Assembly (NCBI GenBank): GCA_023251155.1
Contig: JAHEZH010000039.1
Span: 1 to 42,631 of the forward strand
Reading direction: 5' to 3'
DNA: 42,631 bases
From: Flammeovirgaceae bacterium
GTDB taxonomy: Bacteria > Bacteroidota > Bacteroidia > Cytophagales > Cyclobacteriaceae
Shown here: in pieces, positions 35,701-42,631 of the stretch
Layout of the letters: every line of letters begins with the position of its first letter
Numbering within the stretch: position 1 is the stretch's first letter
Notes under the pieces: generated by a model
The model's database searches: none
What the model was told of the DNA's origin: nothing
Seen by the model: only the letters and a program-made list of their open reading frames with translations
Translations under genes and position numbers: made by a program

Positions 35701-35968
35701 GGTTACCGACAGTTATCTCCTGGCTTTTATAGCCAATAAAAGAGAAGGTAAGTACATCATTGGCGGAGGCCTCTAGTTTAAAAGCTCCGTCTACATCCGT
35801 GGTGGTTCCGGTGGTTGTTCCCTTGATGATAACACTCACTCCGGGTAAGGGTGCGTCATTCTCATCTTTGACTACACCTGTGATCACTTGCTGCGCCCGT
35901 GCCGCTATGAAGCACGTCAGCAAGATCAGAATCACAGTAACTTTTGTTGCACTGTAGATTTTTCTCAT
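32726..35968 (-). CDS. susC: SusC/RagA-like TonB-linked outer-membrane transporter
   Basis: This TonB-dependent barrel imports the ligand captured by its SusD partner. The protein is about 1080 residues: signal peptide (VTVILILLTCFIAARAQ), CarboxypepD_reg domain (about 27-105; GVVKDENDAPLPGVSVII), the hallmark LDEVVVVGYGEQKK, plug domain with VIDGIPDRDGGLNRI and VLKDASAAIYGSRAANGVIL, then a beta-barrel ending SRVINAGLRLTF. ATG 35968 (MRKIYSATK) is chosen because ATG 36031 gives a leader with no signal-peptide pattern. It heads the operon susC-susD-FG-GAP-CarboxypepD and is divergent from the hybrid regulator, whose output domain probably controls it. Confidence 0.95.
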   Translation of the reverse strand: MRKIYSATKVTVILILLTCFIAARAQQVITGVVKDENDAPLPGVSVIIKGTTTGTTTDVDGAFKLEASANDVLTFSFIGYKSQEITVGNQTNLDIKLGNDLTQLDEVVVVGYGEQKKITVTGAVVAVSGGDLMKSPATNLSNSFAGRLAGVVAVQSSGEPGNDNSTIRIRGVNTTGNSSPLVVIDGIPDRDGGLNRISPQDVETISVLKDASAAIYGSRAANGVILITTKRGKSGAPQVTYDFSQGWSQPTVIPKMANASEYAAIMNEIPIYKNIPAAEWGNAWSAIQQTGSFTSPSAGTTVNANYSPADVKKYADGSDPWGHPNTDWFKDAFKTWAAQTRHNLQLSGGSETIKYLASVGYINQDAIYKNSATKYQQYNARINLDAKINKYVSTSLGLMAREEVRNYPTQDVGAIFRMLMRGRPTEPEVWPNGLPGPDIENGQNPYVITTNATGYIKNPTDYLQSNLKVEITNPWIQGLKLTLSGSADKSITRSKKWETPWYLYTWDKTSYEADGVTPKLTKALRSTFSDPRLTQSTATVSNSNLTALLNYDRTFGNHTIGILAGMTREKFQGDFIQAYRRDYISTAIDQPFFGGSTPVSQVISGGNDNRNTYNRARLGYYGRINYNYKEKYLAEFVWRRDGSSFFHESNRFGFFPGLLLGWNISNEDFFSSNVPFFNFLKLRGSYGVMGGDQIYYPGTDILVEYAYLSSYSPGIYPINNQVVTTLTEGLVANQNFTWERANNGNIGLEGTILDNKLDFTFEYFNNTRSKMLIQKTGSTPATTGIANRLPPVNEGKMTNKGFELSLGYNGQVGDLSFRLGVNGGYNKNRVVFMDETTANPTYQWQTGHVYQGYLVYKSAGAFKDQAQIDAETTMNPNGEAGKIYYGDVTGKLLPGDMRFEDYNGDGKINADDRVRLNKSITPNFNYGITMNFQYKSFDLSVLFQGASGALLPFGTESGDIGNYLKYSYDHRWTIDNPSSVDPRLAIRGDTYYTGGNFGANTYFLYNKNYLRLKNIELGYNVPAALVKKAGLNNARLYVNGLNLLTWNKYHGKTFDPETTTGGGQYYPQSRVINAGLRLTF

Positions 35969-36182
35969 AAGCTGGTTTAGATTGGTTTGAGTTAAGTAAT
36001 GAATGAAAAAATCCGTGGCCTCCACCCCCAAACTCGGTTTCCGGTAATCAAGTCGATTTTGGGGTTCGAAACCGTTTGCAACTTAGGTTCAAACGATTGT
36101 TATTTGCCTAAAAAATCATACAGAAAAGGATAAAAATCGTACCTGAGGGTATAAAAATTAGTACTCTTTTTAACACCAGAAA

Positions 36183-36236
36183 TGTTTTAAGTGCCTTGTT
36201 TACAAGCATTTAAAAACGAACAATCTGTTTTAAGTG
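36183..36236. promoter_or_regulatory. Candidate operator in the susC/regulator divergent region
   Basis: TGTTTTAAGTG occurs twice, at 36183-36193 and 36226-36236, start to start 43 bp, about four helical turns. Between them lies the inverted repeat CTTGT-TT-ACAAG (36195-36206). The 290-bp region also has GGTT-CGA-AACC near 36065. Spaced direct repeats are the usual site type for AraC-like domains, so a binding site for the adjacent regulator is plausible. Confidence 0.5.
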
Positions 36237-36258
36237 TCAAAAAGCCCTTTATTACTTT

Positions 36259-39200
36259 ATGGAGATTATCCAACTATATTTCCTCAATTTACTCCCGACT
36301 ATCTTTATGAGATTCCGTGCTTCTGCTGCTTTTTGCCGGGCGTTAGGCCAATCATTCTTTCCTAAATCATCCCGCGCTTTTTCATCGTTGCTATTTCTTT
36401 GTTTTTGTTTCCTGTTTTCGCACACCGCATCGGCACAGACTCTTTTCTTCTCCACCCTCACCACCCGCAATGGCCTCCCTTCCAACACAATCAACTCGGT
36501 AGTGCAAGACCAAAACAATTTCATGTGGATCGCTACCGGCAATGGCCTGAGCCGCTATGATGGGTATCATTTAAAAGTTTTTAAAAATGAAGAGTCTCCC
36601 AACTCCATTCCTTCCAATGATGTCATCTGCCTGCTGGTAGACGGAGACGATTTATGGGTGGGCACACGCAGAGGCCTTTGTAAAATAAACACCCTCACCT
36701 TCAGGATTACCCGGATTGAACTGAAAGGAGCCTCCTACATTCGCTCCTTTTATAAGGACCGCGATCAAAACATCTGGATAGGAACATTGACCGGCTTGTT
36801 CAATTATTCTCCCCTTACAAAACAATTCACCAGCTACACGGCCGAGAAAAACAACCTGAGCCACAATACGGTTCGCTCCCTTTACCAGGACAAGCAAGGT
36901 AATCTTTGGGTGGGCACCTATGACCGACTGGATAAACTGGCACCGGGCAGCACCACGTTTGAGCATTTCGATCTGAAAGGAACTTACAAACCGCAATTAA
37001 AGAACAATCTTGTCTGCGATATTAAACCGGTAAGAGACCGCGACCATCTCTTATGGATAGGCACAGAAACCGGACTTTGCCTGTTCAATACGGTCACTCA
37101 CGATTTCGAACACTACACGCAGAACAACACCAACTTCAGCAATGAAGTAATAAAAAACATTCACACCGATAAAGAGGGAAACCTATGGCTGGGAACGGAT
37201 TTTGGATTAAACGTTTTCAATCCGACTACTAAAAAGAGCACGGTCTATTTCCATAATCCGGAAGTGTCCTACTCCATAGCAAACAATGCGATTTGGGAAA
37301 TTTTTGAAAGCAAAGATGGCGTACTATGGTTTGTCACCTTTGCGGGCCTGAGCCGAATGAATTTCAACTTTTACGATTATCATGAAATCACTCACAACGT
37401 GGGTGATCAGACCATCGGTGGGCAAGTCCGGTCATTGATCGTGACTAAGAAAGGAATCATCTGGATTGCCACACTGCACGGAGCCATCCGCCTGGATCCT
37501 GCCACCAATAAGAAACGGGTGTTCAACATTGACTCGGATCAAAATGAACGAATATTGTTAAACAACGTCTACACGCTGGGAGAAGACGACTATGACCGCA
37601 TCTGGATAGGAACTGCCGGAGGTCTTAATGTGTGGGACGAGCGTCAGCAAAAAATGTACTCCATCAGCGCAAATAATTCCAATGGATTGATCACCAACTA
37701 TACCAATGATTTTACCCGGGGAATAGACGGATCGTTTTGGGTAAGTTTTTCCGATGGCGGCCTCTTTAAAGTAGCGAGCGGGTTCGAAAACCTGCAGGAT
37801 ATCCGGTTTGAATTTGTCACCGAACTGGAAGAGGCCAATGTATATGCGGCCAATGCGTTATGGACTGTGCATCAGAATAATCTATATCGCATTGACACAA
37901 AAAATTATTCACTCACGCGCATCCATAAATTCGCTGCCGTTGCGAATGGAAAAAATGTGGATCGTATTTACTATGCCCCTCAGGGTAGCTTGTGGGCGGG
38001 CATGCACAATGGGCTGATCGAATACAATCTTAAACTGGATACCGCCATCTTTCATCCCGTCATCACCGGTAACGACATTGATATTGCCAATGTCATATCG
38101 GATGAGTATGGAAATATCTGGGCTACGGCCAACAACTCGATCCTGAAATTTTCTATCCGGGATCAGCACACGGAATTGTTTCCATTAGATAAAGAGCTTC
38201 CCTTAAAGACCTTTGCCGGATTTGCTATCCGGAATAACTCGGACGAAATCATTTTTGGCGGCGATAATGGATTTATCAGTATTTCTCCCAATATCATTCC
38301 CAATAATTATCAACCCGACATTTACATCACGTCACTGGAAGTCAATAATCAATCCATCCACCCCGGTGATCAATTAAATGACAAGATCCTGCTTACAGAA
38401 GACATTGCTTCCACCAAAGAACTCACCTTAGAATACGATCAGCGTGCTCTTGCCTTTGAATTTTCGGCCCTTCACTACTGGCAGCCCGAGATGAATGTGT
38501 ATAGCTACAAGTTAGAGGGTTTTGACAAGCAATGGAATTACACCTCCGGATCTAAAAACTTTGCTGTCTATTCCAACCTATCTCCTGGCACCTATACCTT
38601 AAAAGTAAAAGGAACCAATAACTATGGCCTTTGGAGTGATGAGGTGGCCTCCATCAAAATCATTATTAAACCTCACCTGTTCCTGAGTCCGTTATTTCTT
38701 TTGCTCTACGCTTTACTTTTTATCGCCATCGCAATTATCGCGTTCAAAATTTACTCCACACGTCTTCGCCTGAGCAATGAACTGAAGATTGCACTACTGG
38801 AAAAAGATCATGCCGAAGAGATCATGCAAACCAAGCAGCAGTTCTTCACCAATATCTCGCACGAATTGCGCACCCCCATTAGTTTGATTATTCCACCTAT
38901 TCAGCAAATTATTAAAAGTGGTACGCTGGATGAAGTCAACACGGGGTTGATTACACTGGCAGAGAAAAACTCACAGCGGTTGCTTCGGCTCATCAACCAG
39001 ATACTTGATTTCAGAAAACTGGAACATGAGAATCCTTCGCTAAAGATTTCATGGTTCGACATGGTGCCACTGTGCAGCGAGCTCTACACTTTATTCTCTG
39101 ACAAAGCCGGGAGAAATGAAATTGATTTTACTTTCCAGTCAATCGACAAGGAATGCCCGGTATGGGCTGATCGCGAAAAAATTGAAACCATTCTATTTAA

Positions 39201-40455
39201 TCTCCTGTCCAATGCATTCAAGTTCACCCCCAAAGGAGGGAAAATAAAAATATCGCTACGCTCCCTGCCACCATACGATGACTTTATGAATGGAGCCATT
39301 GAACTTTCGGTATGGGATTCGGGGGTGGGTATTGCCCAGGAAGAGCAATCGAAAATTTTTGATCGCTTCTATCAATCGGCCAGCGCACAGAAAATGGAAA
39401 ACAGTTCTGGCATAGGTCTTACTCTGGTTTCGGAATACACAAAACTTCATAAGGGAGAAATTAAGGTGAACAGCTCGAAAGAAACCGGCACATACTTTAC
39501 ATTACTGCTCGCTTCCGGCAATGCACACTTCCCGGCAGAAATCATTCAGCACGAAAAGGAAGCCGAAGATTTCAACGAACAAAAATCAATAATAGTCAGC
39601 AACCCAACTGCAAAGTTTTTGCGCTCCACCAAAGCCACGGTGCTGTTGGTTGAGGATAATCATGACATGATTGATTTCATCCGGCTGGCACTTAAAGACA
39701 AATACCATTTTATTACTGCCGAAAATGGCGAAGAAGGACTTCACCTCGCACAGCGGCATCTGCCTGATCTGATTATTAGTGATGTAATGATGCCGGTGAT
39801 GGATGGGCTTGAATTCTGTACGCTCTTAAAACAAGACAATCGCATCAGTCACATTCCCATTATACTGCTTACCGCGAAAGCGCTTACCTCACAAAAGGTA
39901 GAAGGCATACGAAAGGGTGCGGATATTTACCTCACCAAACCTTTCGAGATTGAACTACTGGAAGCACACATTGATCATCTCCATCATCGTAATCTTGAAT
40001 TGGCGGCTTACTTCCGGCATGAGTTGATCACTGAACCTGTTCTCGAAACCAACAAAGAAAATGAAGATGAGAAATTCCTGAAGAAAGTAATGCATACCAT
40101 TGAAGCGAATATCTCCAATTCGGATTTCAGTGTAGAATTATTAAGTGACGAAATCGGAATGAGCTCAACTCATTTGTACCGCAAACTCAAATCGCTCACC
40201 CATCTATCGGCAAACGAAATCATTAAAAAGTACCGCATCAAGAAAGCCTCCTTGTTATTAAAAAACAAAGAAGGAAACATTTCAGAAATCATGTACGAGG
40301 TGGGCTTTTCCAACCTCTCCTATTTCTCCAAATGCTTTAAGACAGAGTTTGGTCTTCCTCCAAAAGAGTTTCAGCAGAAGATGAGCAAGTATGGCATTGA
40401 CGCTGAAGATAAATCAAATCCCATGGCTGCTTTTCTGGATGGCATCAAGATGTAG
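36259..40455 (+). CDS. Hybrid two-component system regulator (sensor kinase plus AraC output)
   Basis: This inner-membrane protein of 1398 residues senses a periplasmic ligand and regulates transcription in one chain. In order: signal/membrane segment (SSLLFLCFCFLFSHTASAQ, about 45-60), two seven-bladed-type Reg_prop propeller blocks (about 60-700, repeated W-x-G/A-T with NGLSRYDG), a Y_Y_Y domain (about 740-800, YSYKLEGFDKQWNYT), a transmembrane helix (about 808-832), HisKA with TNISHELRTP (His868), HATPase with NLLSNAFKFTPKGG and SGIGLTLVSEY, a receiver domain with SDVMMPVMDG (Asp1175) and a C-terminal AraC-type HTH (about 1275-1380). ATG 36307 would shorten it by 16 residues and is a possible start. 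It is divergent from susC and probably activates that operon. Confidence 0.93.
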   Translation: MEIIQLYFLNLLPTIFMRFRASAAFCRALGQSFFPKSSRAFSSLLFLCFCFLFSHTASAQTLFFSTLTTRNGLPSNTINSVVQDQNNFMWIATGNGLSRYDGYHLKVFKNEESPNSIPSNDVICLLVDGDDLWVGTRRGLCKINTLTFRITRIELKGASYIRSFYKDRDQNIWIGTLTGLFNYSPLTKQFTSYTAEKNNLSHNTVRSLYQDKQGNLWVGTYDRLDKLAPGSTTFEHFDLKGTYKPQLKNNLVCDIKPVRDRDHLLWIGTETGLCLFNTVTHDFEHYTQNNTNFSNEVIKNIHTDKEGNLWLGTDFGLNVFNPTTKKSTVYFHNPEVSYSIANNAIWEIFESKDGVLWFVTFAGLSRMNFNFYDYHEITHNVGDQTIGGQVRSLIVTKKGIIWIATLHGAIRLDPATNKKRVFNIDSDQNERILLNNVYTLGEDDYDRIWIGTAGGLNVWDERQQKMYSISANNSNGLITNYTNDFTRGIDGSFWVSFSDGGLFKVASGFENLQDIRFEFVTELEEANVYAANALWTVHQNNLYRIDTKNYSLTRIHKFAAVANGKNVDRIYYAPQGSLWAGMHNGLIEYNLKLDTAIFHPVITGNDIDIANVISDEYGNIWATANNSILKFSIRDQHTELFPLDKELPLKTFAGFAIRNNSDEIIFGGDNGFISISPNIIPNNYQPDIYITSLEVNNQSIHPGDQLNDKILLTEDIASTKELTLEYDQRALAFEFSALHYWQPEMNVYSYKLEGFDKQWNYTSGSKNFAVYSNLSPGTYTLKVKGTNNYGLWSDEVASIKIIIKPHLFLSPLFLLLYALLFIAIAIIAFKIYSTRLRLSNELKIALLEKDHAEEIMQTKQQFFTNISHELRTPISLIIPPIQQIIKSGTLDEVNTGLITLAEKNSQRLLRLINQILDFRKLEHENPSLKISWFDMVPLCSELYTLFSDKAGRNEIDFTFQSIDKECPVWADREKIETILFNLLSNAFKFTPKGGKIKISLRSLPPYDDFMNGAIELSVWDSGVGIAQEEQSKIFDRFYQSASAQKMENSSGIGLTLVSEYTKLHKGEIKVNSSKETGTYFTLLLASGNAHFPAEIIQHEKEAEDFNEQKSIIVSNPTAKFLRSTKATVLLVEDNHDMIDFIRLALKDKYHFITAENGEEGLHLAQRHLPDLIISDVMMPVMDGLEFCTLLKQDNRISHIPIILLTAKALTSQKVEGIRKGADIYLTKPFEIELLEAHIDHLHHRNLELAAYFRHELITEPVLETNKENEDEKFLKKVMHTIEANISNSDFSVELLSDEIGMSSTHLYRKLKSLTHLSANEIIKKYRIKKASLLLKNKEGNISEIMYEVGFSNLSYFSKCFKTEFGLPPKEFQQKMSKYGIDAEDKSNPMAAFLDGIKM

Positions 40456-40466
40456 TTACCAATCAA

Positions 40467-41228
40467 CTACCAGTGGTCTTTTAAAATAGTAATACCTGCC
40501 ACCAGTATCAAGACGGCAGTAATGCGCTTGATGTGAACCGGATTAAATTTCCGTGCACCTAATCGTGAACCAATCTGGCCTCCCATCAACACGGCCATCA
40601 GTAGTGGAAGAATAAACTCCCAATCCAATGTTGCGGACCGTGAAAGCTGACCGGCCAATCCACTCATGGAGTTCACTAAAATAAACAGACTTGCCAGCGC
40701 GGATATTTTTTTCACTGCCTCCCAGCGAAGGATATGAAGAACAGGAGAAAGAAAAATCCCTCCACCGATACTTACCAGTCCGGACAAGAAGCCAATACCT
40801 GCACCAAGACCAAGATTCACCCCCACATGATCGGATATTTTCTTTTCCTCTCCGCCTTCGGCAGACAGGCTGTCCTGAAACCAAAGTACCAGTGCCGCAA
40901 TGATCAGTGCAACGGCAAGAATAAGAAAGAACGAATCTTCTCTGACAGGCCAGTATCCCCCAAGGAAAGCCATGGGCACACTGGCTGCTATAAATGGCCA
41001 GCTCTTTTTAAAATCAATCAGTTTGTCTTTATAGAAGATAAACGTTCCACCCGTTACCACCACAATGTTACACAGCAATGCGGCAGGACGAATGATTTCA
41101 AACTGCACACCGGCAATAGCCATCAAGGCAAGGTAACTGGAGCCGCCACCGAAGCCAACGGAAGAATAAACCAGTGCAATCAGAAAGAAAGCAAGAATAA
41201 GCAGGTACGAGTCGGCAGTCATCGTCAT
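40467..41228 (-). CDS. TauE/SafE family sulfite-exporter-like permease (TSUP)
   Basis: This inner-membrane transporter of about 253 residues has roughly eight hydrophobic helices. Family features are the N-terminal YSSVGFGGGSSYLALMA and the second-half GFLSGLVSIGGGIFLSPVL, the paired glycine-rich motifs of the TSUP family. The family moves small organosulfur or sulfur anions, but the substrate here is unknown. ATG 41228 is preferred to the TTG at 41231; ATG 41222 is another option. It starts 3 bp after moaA stops, so the two are co-transcribed. A link between molybdenum-enzyme sulfur chemistry and sulfite export is suggestive only. Confidence 0.85.
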   Translation of the reverse strand: MTMTADSYLLILAFFLIALVYSSVGFGGGSSYLALMAIAGVQFEIIRPAALLCNIVVVTGGTFIFYKDKLIDFKKSWPFIAASVPMAFLGGYWPVREDSFFLILAVALIIAALVLWFQDSLSAEGGEEKKISDHVGVNLGLGAGIGFLSGLVSIGGGIFLSPVLHILRWEAVKKISALASLFILVNSMSGLAGQLSRSATLDWEFILPLLMAVLMGGQIGSRLGARKFNPVHIKRITAVLILVAGITILKDHW

Positions 41229-41231
41229 CAA

Positions 41232-42221
41232 TTACCCCCCTATGGTTGACATCGATTCATGAACGGGCTGGTGGTTCTTTCTGCTTTGCTCCGCTTCAAA
41301 TCCGTCTTTCTTGCGTTGTGCAAACACGGTGAGCAATTCCTTCATCAACTCCGCATCGGTGATCCCTGAGCGCAGTAAGTGTTTTATATTCAGAACACCA
41401 TCGTCGTACAAACAGGTTTTCAATTCACCCTGTGCGGTAATACGTATGCGGTTGCACGTACCACAAAACGTACGGCTAAAGGCAGCAATAATACCGATAC
41501 TTCCTTTGTACCCCGGAATGCGATAATGATAGGCGGTTGAGTTTTCCGGATCGGTGATCTTTTCAAGTGCTGGAAAATGGATACGGATATGATCAATGAT
41601 CTTCTTGTACGTCCACGTCAGTGCCGTGTAGTGGCTGCCTTCGCCATTGAAAGGCATCTCTTCAATAAACCGAACCGATACGGGTTGTGTTTTTGTTAAC
41701 TCGATCAAAGGGAGGATATCTTCTGTATTTTTTCCCTCCATTACCACGGCATTGATCTTCACCGGTATGTCATGCTTCCGCAAGAGATCATAGGTTTCTT
41801 GTACCCGTTTCACTTCATCTCTGCGGGTAATCATTTTGAACCGTTCTTCATCCAGCGTATCCAGACTCAGATTAACGGAAGCCAGTCCCTGTTTTTTTAA
41901 TTCAGGAATATGCGGTGCAGTAAGTATTCCATTGGTGGTGAGATGCAACTCCTTAATTCCCGGAAGTGCAGTGATATTTCTGATCAGGTTCATCAGATCA
42001 TGGCGCACAAAGGGCTCGCCTCCCGTAAGGCGGATTTTAGAAACACCCTGCTCTGCCAGCAGACGAACCAGCCGGATTATTTCTTCATAGGTGAGCAGTT
42101 CCTTTTTGGGCAGATAGTGAATGCCTTCTTCGGGCATGCAATAAAAACAACGCAGATTGCACCGGTCTGTCACCGCCAGGCGCAGATAGTTAATCGGACG
42201 GTTGTGATTATCGAAAAGCAT
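41232..42221 (-). CDS. moaA: GTP 3',8-cyclase MoaA (radical SAM)
   Basis: This cytoplasmic radical SAM enzyme starts molybdenum cofactor synthesis by rearranging GTP to 3',8-cyclo-GTP. The 329-residue protein has the SAM-cluster motif CNLRCFYC (Cys21, 25, 28), GGEP (67-70), the second cluster in FCGTCNRIR (Cys253, Cys256) and Cys270 in LKTCLYD, and the conserved C-terminal Gly-Gly (MSTIGG). All features needed for activity are present. It heads an operon with the TauE/SafE gene and is divergent from moaD, separated by 154 bp. The gene for MoaC, needed for the next step, is not in the window and may lie past the right edge. Confidence 0.97.
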   Translation of the reverse strand: MLFDNHNRPINYLRLAVTDRCNLRCFYCMPEEGIHYLPKKELLTYEEIIRLVRLLAEQGVSKIRLTGGEPFVRHDLMNLIRNITALPGIKELHLTTNGILTAPHIPELKKQGLASVNLSLDTLDEERFKMITRRDEVKRVQETYDLLRKHDIPVKINAVVMEGKNTEDILPLIELTKTQPVSVRFIEEMPFNGEGSHYTALTWTYKKIIDHIRIHFPALEKITDPENSTAYHYRIPGYKGSIGIIAAFSRTFCGTCNRIRITAQGELKTCLYDDGVLNIKHLLRSGITDAELMKELLTVFAQRKKDGFEAEQSRKNHQPVHESMSTIGG

Positions 42222-42353
42222 ATCCTATTGGGGTGTCAAGATAGAAAAACAATGGCAATTCAAATGACGAATTTCGAATGACCTTCTGTGAGGAGAAGAC
42301 TTTGTGGTGAATAGAGCAATTCACACGTGTATTAAATTCGCATTACGAAGTTC

Positions 42354-42361
42354 TAAATTTG
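42354..42361 (+). promoter_or_regulatory. Possible moaD -7 box
   Basis: TAAATTTG matches TAnnTTTG and lies 14 bases before the moaD ATG at 42376, which would give a leader under 10 bases. No matching -33 TTTG is seen at 19-23 bases upstream. Confidence 0.35.
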
Positions 42362-42375
42362 TAATTTCACATTTA

Positions 42376-42615
42376 ATGAAGTACACCGTTAAAACGTTTG
42401 GAATCACCAAAGACATATTGGGCGACCGGCTGGTCACCGTTGAAGTGAAAGGGAATACGGTGGCTGATCTGAGAAAACACCTGAACGAATCATACCCATC
42501 ACTCGCTGAATTGCAATCGCTGTTTATTGCCGTTAATAAAAAATATGCCGAAGACCATATCGCCCTAACGGAGACTGACGAGATTGCACTGATCCCTCCC
42601 GTAAGTGGCGGGTGA
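42376..42615 (+). CDS. moaD: Molybdopterin synthase small subunit MoaD
   Basis: This ubiquitin-like sulfur carrier is a cytoplasmic partner of MoaE; its C-terminal Gly-Gly is activated and thiocarboxylated to supply the dithiolene sulfurs of molybdopterin. The 79-residue protein has the beta-grasp pattern (YTVKTFGITKDILGD, VTVEVKGNTVADLRKHL) and ends IALIPPVSGG, the expected tail. ATG 42376 (MKYTVKTFG) is the natural start; the in-frame ATG at 42304 adds 24 residues from the intergenic region. The window ends 16 bases after the stop, so downstream moa genes could follow. It is divergent from moaA. Confidence 0.93.
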   Translation: MKYTVKTFGITKDILGDRLVTVEVKGNTVADLRKHLNESYPSLAELQSLFIAVNKKYAEDHIALTETDEIALIPPVSGG

Positions 42616-42631
42616 ATTTGAATGAAGATAA

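Noticed and set aside
27415-36031. SusCD unit as a mobile or recently transferred island
   Set aside because: No integrase, transposase, tRNA or flanking direct repeat is visible, and codon use looks like that of its neighbours.
36652-36996. Minus-strand ORF inside the hybrid regulator gene
   Set aside because: It is fully covered by the propeller region of the plus-strand protein, whose repeat motifs are unmistakable.
40734-41249. Plus-strand 171-residue ORF across the TauE/SafE gene
   Set aside because: It overlaps a typical eight-helix transporter, has no hydrophobic or domain pattern and is low-complexity basic sequence.
42232-42375. AT-rich strings such as ACGAATTTCGAATG and ATTACGAAGTTC before moaD as a repeat family
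   Set aside because: The copies are too degenerate within the window to call a repeat; only the -7 box match is kept.

Overview
The window comes from a member of the Bacteroidota, most likely the Cytophagales/Chitinophagales part of the phylum. The evidence is a SusC/SusD pair, a one-protein hybrid two-component regulator, FG-GAP/ASPIC and right-handed beta-helix lipoproteins, almost no Shine-Dalgarno sequences, and promoter-like boxes of the Bacteroidota type (TTTG ... TAnnTTTG). It reads as a chromosomal segment mixing housekeeping and nutrient-acquisition genes. I saw no insertion sequence, phage, CRISPR array, tRNA or rRNA. All functions are assigned by reading motifs; no database search was run.

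Layout. Positions 1-296 hold a frameshifted remnant of a GAF-domain sensor gene (minus strand). Then come purL (purine synthesis), a GNAT acetyltransferase, an RhlE-type DEAD-box helicase and a small GreA/GreB-like protein. Next is a possible small RNA at about 6823-6898 and a secreted alkaline phosphatase. A glucose 1-dehydrogenase is followed by a large GH63-like glucosidase. From 18417 down to 11890 (minus strand) lie a beta-propeller phytase lipoprotein, an overlapping TonB-dependent receptor, a beta-helix lipoprotein and a second lipoprotein, which look like a locus for capturing organic phosphate. An outer-membrane beta-barrel protein follows.

From 22641 down to 19381 (minus strand) is a compact L-fucose operon: FucP-type permease, mutarotase, lactonase and an SDR dehydrogenase. 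From 22808 to 26585 are two small membrane/secreted proteins, a zinc metallopeptidase, a cardiolipin-synthase-like phospholipase D and a YdjM-like membrane protein. An orphan plus-strand terminator at 26932-26974 suggests a second intergenic RNA.

From 36031 down to 27001 (minus strand) is a SusC-SusD-FG-GAP-CarboxypepD unit, with a divergent 1398-residue hybrid sensor/AraC regulator at 36259. The right end carries moaA, a TauE/SafE permease and a divergent moaD for molybdenum cofactor synthesis.

Themes. Outer-membrane import recurs (phytate-type phosphate and a SusCD substrate), paired with periplasmic or surface enzymes and cytoplasmic sugar oxidation (glucose and fucose dehydrogenases). 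The most unusual observations are the two orphan intergenic RNA candidates that share an AGGTTRGGTTA segment before a terminator, a catalytic-lysine replacement in the fucose-operon SDR, a proton-site change in its permease, an 11-bp direct repeat upstream of the hybrid regulator, and the decayed GAF gene.
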